A stretch of DNA of 29,106 bases from JAYZAP01 sp964645285 (GTDB lineage Bacteria; Pseudomonadota; Alphaproteobacteria; JAAXGF01): positions 1 to 29,106 of the forward strand of contig CAZYDR010000046.1 of assembly GCA_964645285.1 (NCBI GenBank), in the 5' to 3' direction. This document shows positions 16,831 to 24,844 of the stretch, one piece after another (the first letter of the stretch is position 1; every line of letters begins with the position of its first letter). A program made the position numbers and the translations under genes. Below the pieces are notes generated by a model. That model did not search any database. It was given only the letters and a program-made list of their open reading frames with translations, and was not told the origin of the DNA.

Positions 16831-17576
16831 TCAGTCGGTGGTTGCCCACTCGGCAACGGATTGCTCGGCCTCGCCGCTGGCTGTCGGCATCATGGCGCTG
16901 GGGGTCATGCGGCCCAGGGAGAACAACAGCCGTACACCGCGATGCGGGCATCGAATGCTGCGTCAGTTGCGCCGATCTGGGCGTTGAACACCTCGTTCTC
17001 GGCACCGAGCACATCGAGCAGGGTTTCCTGGCCGGCCTCACGGCGCTTGATCCGGGATTCGTGAACTTCGACGGCGATGTTGATGGCGTTCTCAAGCAGG
17101 GCCACGCGGCTGCGCACGGTCTCAAGCTGGTCCCACGACAGGCGCACGTCTTCGACAATCTTGCGATTGACGAAATTGTGGCTGTCCGTGGCGGCGAGGC
17201 GCTGGCAGGCGGCATCGGCGGTGTCCGACCGGGTCGAAAAGCCGGAATAGAGTTCCCAGCGGGCTTCGACCTTGAAAATGTAGTCGCGGCGGGAACCGAC
17301 CACGCCGGGCTGCTGCACGGCGCCGCCAGCGGTTGCCAGAGCCGGTGGGTAGGCGATAGCAAGATAGTCTTCGATCAGGACCTGGGTGCCGTCCGGACCG
17401 ACCAGAAGCAGATCGCTTCCCTGGCGCACAAAATCGGCGTCGAGGAGCAGGGTGCCGTGGGGCACTACAAGGGTCCCGGCCGTCCCGGCGTGGACTACCG
17501 TGATTGCATTTGTCGCGGCGGCGGAACCGTCGCTCCACGGTAGTATCGTCGACTTACCAGCCTCACTCTTGGCCAT
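16831..17576 (-). pseudogene. Chimeric remnant: giant-adhesin N-terminus fused to TolC-like C-terminus
   Basis: Residues 1 to about 85 (VVHAGTAGTLVVPHGTLLLD, SDLLLVGPDGTQVLIEDYLA, PPALATAGGA) look like the N-terminal retention segment of very large type-I-secreted adhesins. From about residue 92 the chain is the C-terminal half of a TolC-family outer-membrane protein: FKVEARWELYSGFSTRSDTA, then RKIVEDVRLSWDQLETV, then REAGQETLLDVLGAENEVFNAQI. In intact genomes the adhesin gene precedes its ABC transporter, HlyD and TolC genes, so a large deletion could have fused the ends at about 17290-17325. A further frame break at about 16931 truncates the end: adding one c (tac Cgg ctg ttg ttc tcc) restores IAVYRLLFSLGRMT and reaches TGA at 16831. 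The start has GAGGG 4-5 bases upstream. Confidence 0.7.
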
Positions 17577-17884
17577 TGCACCCTCTTTACTGACGGCCGT
17601 GATGGCCGCCGGCCTACTGATGTATCCATGCCTCCGCGCAAAACTCGTGCCAGCCTTTTAGGATGCAGGCGCCATAGTGGGCCGAAGGGTTTAAAATTTT
17701 TAACGTTGATGGCGAGTTAACCATCAGGATCGCCGGTACGCTTCAGATTGAGCGTGGCGCGGGCGGTCGAGTGGTCATGCGAGCGACGAATTCAGCGCGC
17801 GAATTAGCTGTTGCCGGTTCGACTCATCGTGGGAAGGAATTGCCCAGTTGCCGGCAAGTGCGGCCGGGTTGCCCGACGGCCAAA
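17577..17884. other. 308-bp intergenic region
   Basis: No gene was recognised. The AT-rich core TTTAAAATTTTTAACG at about 17690-17706, and GTTAACC just beyond, lie about 115 bp upstream of the remnant gene and could hold its promoter reading leftward. The rest is GC-rich without a clear terminator for the preceding short-chain dehydrogenase gene. Confidence 0.4.
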
Positions 17885-18646
<762 letters not shown>

Positions 18647-18656
18647 GGTCTGCTCC

Positions 18657-20177
18657 TTACGTCCTTGATGAGTTGGCTTCGTCGCGCAGCTTGGCCTTGT
18701 CGACCTTGCCCACGGGCAGGGTTGGTAAGGTATGGCGCAGGATGAAGCGTTTGGGAATCTTGTAGTTGGCCAGCTTCTCGCGGCACAGGGCCTCGAGACC
18801 GGCCATATCCAGCGTCGCCCCGGTCTCGGGCTGAACATAGGCATGGCCGACTTCCGCATAGACGCTGTCGTCCACCGCCACCACCGCGGCGATGGCTACA
18901 CCGGGGTGGCCTTCCAGGACGATTTCGATCTCCCGGGGATAGACGTTGTAGCCGCCCGACTTGAACATCTCCTTGAGCCGTCCGGCGATGCGGAAAACGC
19001 CGTCCGGGCTCTCTGTCAGGATATCGCCGGTGCGCAGCCAGCCGTCGCTCGTGAAGGTCTCGGATGTTGCCTCAGGGCGCCGCCAATAGCCCGCCATGAC
19101 GGTCGGGCCGCGCACCTGGAGTTCGCCCCCGTCAGCCAGTCGAACCTCAATGCCCTCGGTCGGGTATCCGACCGTGGACGTCAGAACCTCGTCGCTTTCG
19201 CCCGGAACGGTAAACAGTACTTCGCCACCGACCTCGGTCTGGCCGTAGCTGGTAAATAGGTTGGCGCACCAGGTCCGTAGTTGGGCGACCTGATCCCCGG
19301 AACAGGCCGAGCCCGACCAGATCAGCGCTTGCAGGCTCGACAGGTCGTGACGCTCCGGCTCTCCCCGGTCGATGATCATCTGATACATGGCCGAGACCTG
19401 ATGGATGACGGTGACGCCTTCGCGGGCGATGAACGCCGGAATTTCCTCGGGCCGAAAGCGGGACATGAGCACATTGGCGCCGCCGGCGACAATGGCCTGG
19501 CCGGCAAGCTGCACGGCGCCGCCCACATGGTTGATGGGGATGTTGTTGAGAATACGAAATGGCGCGGCCCACCAGTGATGACACTGGATGCGTCCGGTGG
19601 TGACCATGCCTCGGTGGGTGAGCAGGGCTCCCTTGGGCTGGCCGGTGCTGCCCGAGGTATAGACGATGAGCGCCGGGTCCTCGGGTTTTACGTTGTCGAG
19701 AGCGGTTTGCCAGGCTTCCGGGTCGATGTTGGTATCGAACTGCTCGCCGCCGCCGATGGTAAACACGGCCTCCAGACAGGCGTGTTCGCGGCATAATCGC
19801 TGGCAATCCGAGAGGTGATCGCGGCCTTCGAATTCGCTGATAGTGAACAGTAATCGGGGCTCGGCGTCGGCCACCTGATAGGCCAGTTCGTCATAGGTTG
19901 CTTTGGGGTTGAGCCCGAGCCAGATCGCGCCGATGCGGGCTGTCGCCATGAACAGCACCAGATGATCCGCCGATGGCGTCGACAAAGTCGCCACCCGGTC
20001 ACCGTGGGTAATCCCGGCGCCCAGCAGCGCACGGGCGCAGGCGTCGATGCGCGCGGCGAATTCGCCGTAGGTCAGTCTCTCACCGTCTCCCGCCACCGCC
20101 AGGGACATCGGCGCCTTGGACGCATGGTGTGCCGGGTAATCGCTAATCCGCGGCAAGGTGACGGTATTTTCGATCAT
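18657..20177 (-). CDS. Acyl-CoA synthetase, AMP-forming (FadD-like ANL family)
   Basis: 506 residues from ATG 20177. Adenylation motifs in order: TYGEFAARIDACARAL, YTSGSTGQPKGALLTHRG (A3, about residue 185), SYGQTEVGGEV (A5), WLRTGDILTESPDGVFRI (A7), GRLKEMFKSGGYNVYPREIE (A8), and the catalytic lysine in PVGKVDKAKL near the end. It activates a medium- or long-chain or cyclic acid to its CoA ester. The alternative ATG at 20210 falls inside an AT-rich likely promoter, so 20177 is preferred, although its Shine-Dalgarno sequence is weak. It is followed 10 bp later by the short-chain dehydrogenase and preceded by a GMC oxidoreductase. Confidence 0.87.
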   Translation of the reverse strand: MIENTVTLPRISDYPAHHASKAPMSLAVAGDGERLTYGEFAARIDACARALLGAGITHGDRVATLSTPSADHLVLFMATARIGAIWLGLNPKATYDELAYQVADAEPRLLFTISEFEGRDHLSDCQRLCREHACLEAVFTIGGGEQFDTNIDPEAWQTALDNVKPEDPALIVYTSGSTGQPKGALLTHRGMVTTGRIQCHHWWAAPFRILNNIPINHVGGAVQLAGQAIVAGGANVLMSRFRPEEIPAFIAREGVTVIHQVSAMYQMIIDRGEPERHDLSSLQALIWSGSACSGDQVAQLRTWCANLFTSYGQTEVGGEVLFTVPGESDEVLTSTVGYPTEGIEVRLADGGELQVRGPTVMAGYWRRPEATSETFTSDGWLRTGDILTESPDGVFRIAGRLKEMFKSGGYNVYPREIEIVLEGHPGVAIAAVVAVDDSVYAEVGHAYVQPETGATLDMAGLEALCREKLANYKIPKRFILRHTLPTLPVGKVDKAKLRDEANSSRT

Positions 20178-20231
20178 AAAAATCTTATCTACAACATTAG
20201 AAACACACATTAAACATCTAATATTACTAAT
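20178..20231 (-). promoter_or_regulatory. AT-rich candidate promoter/operator before the acyl-CoA ligase gene
   Basis: About 54 bp of very AT-rich sequence in a GC-rich window, between the GMC stop and the ligase start. It contains the inverted repeat ATTAGA (20196-20201) / TCTAAT (20217-20222) with a 15-nt spacer, and the palindrome TAATATTA. This suggests a separate, regulated promoter for the ligase and dehydrogenase genes. No specific regulator is identified. Confidence 0.35.
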
Positions 20232-21893
20232 TTATCGCTGATTCGTTTCCCAATAATCAGCGACATAGACCGGCGCATTGGAGGGATCGACCGGCGCCTT
20301 GCCAAGGATCATGTCGGCGGCCTTTTCACCCATCATCATGACCGGTGCATTGAGGTTACCACTGACCATGCTGGGGATGATCGAGGCATCGATAATCCGC
20401 ACGCCTTCGATGCCGCGCACCCGGCATTCGGCATCGACCACCGCCATGTCATCGATCCCCATCTTGCAACTGCCGCAGAGGTGAAACGCGCTTTCGGCGC
20501 GGGACCGGATGTGGGCATCCAGATCGGCGTCGCTGGTGATCTCGGGGCCCGGTCCGATCTCGGGTCCGCGGAAAGGCGCCAGGGCCGGCTGGGCCATGAT
20601 CTCGCGGGTCAGCGTGATGCCCTGGCGCATGTCTTCGCGATCTCTCTCCGTGGCCATCATGTTGGGGTCGATGCGGGGCGCCGCCGTGGGATCGCCGGAT
20701 GCCAGGGTGATGGCGCCCCGGCTGGTCGGCCGCATGGGGCCGATATGGACCCGGTAACCGTGCCGGTTGGCGCCCGCCTTGAGGAGATTGCGTGATAATC
20801 GAGGGATAAGATGATGCTGAATGTCCGGATGTTTAATGCCGGCGCGGGTGCGAATAAAGCTGCCGGCCTCGAAATGGTTGGTGACGCCCAAGCCGCGCCG
20901 GAACAATAGCCAGTTCATCCCGATGCCCAAGGCGTTCCATGGCTTCATATGTTTGTAGAGGGTAATGGGCCGGGTGCATTCGTGCTCGACGAAGGTCTCC
21001 ACATGGTCCTGCAGGTTCTGCCCGACGCCGGGTAGGTCGTGGACCATGGGAATGCTGTGGCCCGCCAGATCGTCGGCCCGTCCGACACCGGAGAGCATGA
21101 GCAGTTGCGGTGAATTTACGGCGCCGCCGCAGAGAATGACTTCGCGGTCCGCGTGCGCCCGTTCCAGCCGGCCGCCGTGGCGGTATTCGACACCGCTGGC
21201 CCGGTGTCCGTCGAAGGTGATGCGAGTAGCCAGGGCCCGGGTCTCCACGGACAAGTTGCGGCGTTGGCGTGCCGGGCGAATATAGGCGCTGCTGGTGCTC
21301 GCCCGCTGGCCGCCGGCGGTATTCATGTCATAGCGATAGAAGCCTTCCTGGCGGTAACCGTTGCTGTCCTCGGTACGGGCATAGCCGGCCTCGACGCCGG
21401 CCTCGATAAACGCTTCATACAGGGGATTGTCCTGGCATGTGGTGACCACGCCCAGGGGGCCGTCGCCGCCGTGGTATTCGTCGGCCCGGCTGGCGTGGGA
21501 TTCGCAGCGCCGGAAATAGGGCAGCACCTCGGCGTAGGACCAGCCTTTGGCGCCTTGCTCAACCCAGCGGTCGTAGTCGAGGGCATGGCCGCGGATATAG
21601 ACCATGCCGTTGATCGATGACGAGCCGCCCAGGGTCTTGCCCCGGGGGACATAGATGCGGCGGTTGTCGAGATGAACCTGGGGCTCGGTCTCGTATCGCC
21701 AATTGTACCTGCCGCCGTAGAAATTGATCGGCATGGCCGACGGCATGCGGATGGTCCAGCTGTTGTCGGGCCGCCCGGCCTCGAGCAGCAGCACGCGGAT
21801 ATCCGGGTCCGCCGACAGTCGGTTGGCGAGCACGCCGCCGGCCGAACCCGATCCGACGATGATGTAATCGTATGCTGATCCCCTGGTTGCCAT
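20232..21893 (-). CDS. GMC family FAD-dependent oxidoreductase (choline/alcohol dehydrogenase-like)
   Basis: 553 residues, full length for bacterial GMC enzymes, which oxidise alcohols to aldehydes with FAD. Visible: the N-terminal YDYIIVGSGSAGGVLANRLS dinucleotide fold, the LLLEAG strand, GKTLGGSSSINGMVYIRGH, ILCGGAVNSPQLLMLSG, and a C-terminal active site with H471 (FHLCGSCKMG) and N515 (VSGNLNAPVMM). GS-C-KMG is a variant of the usual G-T-C-RMG. No secretion signal is seen. The gene is divergent from the first TMADH-like gene and precedes the acyl-CoA ligase on the same strand, so an alcohol to acid to acyl-CoA route is plausible. The alcohol substrate is unknown. Confidence 0.88.
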   Translation of the reverse strand: MATRGSAYDYIIVGSGSAGGVLANRLSADPDIRVLLLEAGRPDNSWTIRMPSAMPINFYGGRYNWRYETEPQVHLDNRRIYVPRGKTLGGSSSINGMVYIRGHALDYDRWVEQGAKGWSYAEVLPYFRRCESHASRADEYHGGDGPLGVVTTCQDNPLYEAFIEAGVEAGYARTEDSNGYRQEGFYRYDMNTAGGQRASTSSAYIRPARQRRNLSVETRALATRITFDGHRASGVEYRHGGRLERAHADREVILCGGAVNSPQLLMLSGVGRADDLAGHSIPMVHDLPGVGQNLQDHVETFVEHECTRPITLYKHMKPWNALGIGMNWLLFRRGLGVTNHFEAGSFIRTRAGIKHPDIQHHLIPRLSRNLLKAGANRHGYRVHIGPMRPTSRGAITLASGDPTAAPRIDPNMMATERDREDMRQGITLTREIMAQPALAPFRGPEIGPGPEITSDADLDAHIRSRAESAFHLCGSCKMGIDDMAVVDAECRVRGIEGVRIIDASIIPSMVSGNLNAPVMMMGEKAADMILGKAPVDPSNAPVYVADYWETNQR

Positions 21894-21928
21894 GAGCGCA
21901 CGATAGCAGTCTGGTACGGCGCTTCAAT

Positions 21929-21958
21929 GACGGAGTCGTATGGTCTATTGTCTCCGTC
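21929..21958. promoter_or_regulatory. Inverted repeat in the GMC / TMADH-like divergent promoter region
   Basis: GACGGAG (21929-21935) and CTCCGTC (21952-21958) form a perfect 7-bp inverted repeat with a 16-nt spacer in the 100-bp gap between divergent genes. The spacer contains TATGGTCTATTGT, which could hold a -10 element. It is a possible operator; no regulator family is identified. Confidence 0.3.
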
Positions 21959-21993
21959 CCCCCCTCTGTTGAGTGAGTACCCGGAGTCAAGCC

Positions 21994-24051
21994 ATGTCAC
22001 GCGATCCCCGTTACGACGTTCTGTTCGAGCCTGTCACCATCGGCCCGGTTACCGCACCCAACCGGTTCTACCAGGTGCCTCATTGCTCGGGCATGGGGTA
22101 TTCTCTGCCCAAGACCCTGGCGGCCATGCGCGGGAGCAAGGCCGAGGGCGGCTGGGGTGTGGTCTGTACGGAATATTGTTCGATCCACCCGACGTCGGAC
22201 GACACGCCGTTTCCCCACGCCACCTTGTGGGACGACGAGGACGTCCGCTCCCATGCCCTGATGTGTGACCAGGTTCATGCCCATGGTTCCCTGGCCGGCG
22301 TTGAGCTATGGCACGGCGGCCGGGGCAGCGCCAATTTGCTGAGCCGTGAAATACCCCTGGGCGCCGACAGTATGCCGGTGGGTAAGCCTTTTTCGGCCCA
22401 GAGCCGGGCCATGGACAAGGACGACATCCGCAAACTTCGCCGTTGGCACCGGGATGCGGCCCTGCGCGCCAAGGCGGCCGGCTTCGACATCGTCTATGTC
22501 TACGCCACCCACGGCTATCTTCTCAGCCAGTTCCTGTCCCAGGCCAATAACCGGCGAAGCGACGAATACGGCGGCTCTCTGGAGAATCGTGCGCGGTTGA
22601 CCCGCGAGCTTATCAAGGAGACCAAGGACGCGGTGGGCGACAGCTGCGGCATTGCCGTGCGGTTCTCCACCAGCGTCGGCGCCGGCGCGCCGGCGCCCAT
22701 CGAGCGCGGCGAGCAGCAGGACATCTTCGCCATGCTCGCCGAGCTGCCCGACATCTGGGACATTAATATCAGCGACTACACCCTCGAGGCCGGCGTCTCG
22801 CGATTTGTCAACAAGGCGGGTTGGAACGAGCCTTATTACGACGGCTTCAAGGCCATGACCACCAAACCCCTGGTCGGTGTCGGGCGCTTTACCGCGCCGG
22901 ATGTCATGGTGCGACAGATTACCCAGGGCCGGCTCGATATGATTGGCGCGGCGCGCCCCTCCATCGCCGACCCGTTCCTGCCGAATAAAATCAAGGAGGG
23001 CCGCGACGACGACATTCGCGAGTGCATCGGCTGCAACGTCTGTATCGCCAGCGACCGTGCCGGGGTGCCTCTGCGTTGTACCCAGAATCCTACCATGGGC
23101 GAGGAGTGGCGCCGTGGCTGGCATCCCGAGACCATCGCCGCCAAGAAGTCCGATGACCGGGTGCTGGTGGCCGGCGCCGGCCCGGCCGGCCTTGAGGCGG
23201 CGCGGGCGTTGGGCCAGCGTGGTTATGCGGTGACCGTGGCCGAGGCGTCGGAGACGCCCGGTGGCCGGGTCAGTACCGAGAGCGCTCTGCACGGCCTCGG
23301 CGAGTGGGCTCGGGTGCGCGACTGGCGGGTCCACCAGATCCGCAAAATGGCCAATGTGGAGATGTTCTTCGGCAGCCGCCTCGACGCCGAACAGGTGCGC
23401 GAGTACGGCTTCCCCCATGTGGTGATCGCCACCGGTAGCCAATGGCGCGGGGACGGGATCGGACGTTCTTATGTCGACCCCATAGCCGGTCACGACCGGG
23501 CCACTGTGTTTACCCCCGACGACGTCATGGCCGGCGTCGATATTCCGGACCCGGTGGTGGTGTTTGACGACGACCACGTCTACATGGGTGGTGTGATCGC
23601 CGAGACCCTGGCGGCCTCCGGCAATCAGGTGACCCTGGTGACCACCGCCGGCGAGGCTTCGCCCTGGGCCGACTACAGCGAGGAAATGGGGCGGGTGAAC
23701 AAGGCCCTGGTCACCGCTGGTGTCGATGTGGTGACCAATCATCTGGTGACCGGTTTTCATGACAACGGCGTCGGGCTGGCGGCGGTGTATGGAGATGCCA
23801 CCAGTCTGCGGCCGGCGGCGTCGTTGGTGATGGTCACGGCGCGTATGTCCGACGATGGCCTCTATTACGCCCTCAAATCCGACAAGGCGGCCCTGTCGGC
23901 GGCCGGCATCAAGTCGGTGACCCGGGTCGGCGATTGTCTGGCCCCGGGCTCCATCGCCGCCGCCGTCCATGGCGGCCATGGCTATGCCCAGGGCCTCGAC
24001 GAGGTGGCGCCAGGCGAGGTGCCCTTCAAGCGCGAGCGCGCGACGGTATAG
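21994..24051 (+). CDS. Trimethylamine/dimethylamine dehydrogenase-like flavoprotein (copy 1)
   Basis: 685 residues. FMN barrel, 4Fe-4S linker, then FAD/ADP-binding domain, as in TMADH, which oxidatively demethylates tertiary or secondary amines to a lower amine plus formaldehyde, passing electrons to ETF. C31 in FYQVPHC matches the 6-S-cysteinyl-FMN cysteine (TMADH Cys30). Y61 (CTEYCS) and W106 (VELWHGG) match bowl residues Tyr60 and Trp105. Y and H of YVYATHGY match Tyr169 and His172. The cluster motif is CIGCNVC plus C 12 residues later. The TMADH Trp264 and Trp355 positions appear to be non-aromatic here (SDYTLEAG; CIASDRAG), so a different amine is likely. TMADH positions are from memory. 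ATG 21994 has GGAG 7 bases upstream. It lies 53 bp upstream of the cupin gene. Confidence 0.82.
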   Translation: MSRDPRYDVLFEPVTIGPVTAPNRFYQVPHCSGMGYSLPKTLAAMRGSKAEGGWGVVCTEYCSIHPTSDDTPFPHATLWDDEDVRSHALMCDQVHAHGSLAGVELWHGGRGSANLLSREIPLGADSMPVGKPFSAQSRAMDKDDIRKLRRWHRDAALRAKAAGFDIVYVYATHGYLLSQFLSQANNRRSDEYGGSLENRARLTRELIKETKDAVGDSCGIAVRFSTSVGAGAPAPIERGEQQDIFAMLAELPDIWDINISDYTLEAGVSRFVNKAGWNEPYYDGFKAMTTKPLVGVGRFTAPDVMVRQITQGRLDMIGAARPSIADPFLPNKIKEGRDDDIRECIGCNVCIASDRAGVPLRCTQNPTMGEEWRRGWHPETIAAKKSDDRVLVAGAGPAGLEAARALGQRGYAVTVAEASETPGGRVSTESALHGLGEWARVRDWRVHQIRKMANVEMFFGSRLDAEQVREYGFPHVVIATGSQWRGDGIGRSYVDPIAGHDRATVFTPDDVMAGVDIPDPVVVFDDDHVYMGGVIAETLAASGNQVTLVTTAGEASPWADYSEEMGRVNKALVTAGVDVVTNHLVTGFHDNGVGLAAVYGDATSLRPAASLVMVTARMSDDGLYYALKSDKAALSAAGIKSVTRVGDCLAPGSIAAAVHGGHGYAQGLDEVAPGEVPFKRERATV

Positions 24052-24104
24052 CTATGAAGCCCGGCCATGGGCTAGGCTGAGAAAACCAAATTTGGGAGGG
24101 CAAC

Positions 24105-24503
24105 ATGAGCCAGTCACCGATCATCCGGTTCAACAGCGACGGTTCCAAGGGTACAGGGCTTCAATTTCTCGGCAACCTCGAAAACGAGAACGTGCTCGCC
24201 GGCAACCCGGTGGAGACCGGCCATGTTTACTTCACCGACCCGGGCGGCGAAATGTCGGCCGGTGTCTGGGAATGCACGGCCTGCACCTCCGAGATCGCCA
24301 GCCAGCCCATGCATGAGTTCTGCCTGATCCTCAGCGGCGAGACGACCATCACCGATGGCGACGGCACGGCCCAGACCTTTAAGGCCGGCGATAGCTTCCT
24401 TATTCCCATGGGCACCAAGAACACCTGACACATTCCCGACACCGTACGGAAGTATTTCGTGCTGTTCGGCAATAGCGCCAGCCAGGCTGAAGCCGCGGAA
24501 TAG
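24105..24503 (+). pseudogene. Cupin domain protein (DUF861-like) interrupted by an in-frame TGA
   Basis: A small cupin of about 132 residues with GLQFLGNLENENVLAG, a cupin core (MHEFCLILSGETTITDGDG) and KAGDSFLIPMGTKNT. The frame then meets TGA (24426-24428) and continues without shift as HIPDTVRKYFVLFGNSASQ to TAG at 24501. Relatives have Trp at the TGA position (T-W-H-x-P), so a TGG to TGA change is the simplest explanation. Other genes here end with normal TGA stops, so recoding is unlikely. The start is ATG 24105 with GGGAGGG upstream. Without readthrough the product lacks the last cupin strand. It sits between the amine-dehydrogenase-like gene and the dimethylformamidase genes, perhaps as a small-molecule isomerase, hydrolase or binding protein. 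Confidence 0.75.
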
Positions 24504-24510
24504 AGGAGCC

Positions 24511-24816
24511 ATGGCCATGACGACAATCGATGCCAGCTGCAAGGATCTGGTCGAGGAATTCCGCAAGACACCGGCCGGCCATCAAAGCGTCGAGTTGCAG
24601 AAGATGATGACCGTCATGCGCGGCGAGCGTTTTCCCGCCAAGCATATTCTGATCTGCACCAAGCCCTGTGAGGAATGGCAGTTGGCCCAACTCACCGGGG
24701 TTTGCGGCGCACCGCCCAAGATCATCGCGGGCGTGGTCTACAACAGCATCGAAGAGGCCGAATGGGGCGTCTTCAAAATTCGCTGGAAACTATTGACCGG
24801 CGAGGACCTCGATTGA
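24511..24816 (+). CDS. Putative N,N-dimethylformamidase small (alpha) subunit-like protein
   Basis: 101 residues, soluble, with no signal peptide. It starts at ATG 24511 (ATG 24517 possible) behind GAGGAG. From memory of the 132-residue small subunit of dimethylformamidase, several features line up: a short S-x-x-L-Q helix, an E-E-W or R-E-W turn followed by a strand-helix, a G-x-P-x turn, and a final E-E-A-x-x-x-V-F-x-x-R helix (here SIEEAEWGVFKIRWKLL). It lies directly upstream of the large-subunit gene (28-bp gap), as in known dimethylformamidase operons. The small subunit packs against the large one to stabilise the assembly. The assignment rests on weak similarity plus position. Confidence 0.5.
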   Translation: MAMTTIDASCKDLVEEFRKTPAGHQSVELQKMMTVMRGERFPAKHILICTKPCEEWQLAQLTGVCGAPPKIIAGVVYNSIEEAEWGVFKIRWKLLTGEDLD

Positions 24817-24844
24817 TCCAGCGACCGGTAGGGAAGGACTACCA

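Noticed and set aside
17690..17725. A second CtrA box upstream of the adhesin-TolC remnant
   Set aside because: TTAA elements are present but their spacing is not seven bases.
22306..23979. A long antisense open frame of about 557 codons opposite the first TMADH-like gene
   Set aside because: Its translation has no family features and is a shadow of the strong + strand gene in GC-rich DNA; similar shadows occur opposite the 4.5-6.5 kb reductase and the dimethylformamidase gene.
24426..24428. TGA read as tryptophan (genetic recoding)
   Set aside because: Several well-supported genes here end with TGA in the right place (for example 192-194, 6491-6493 and 24814-24816), so a nonsense mutation or base error is simpler.
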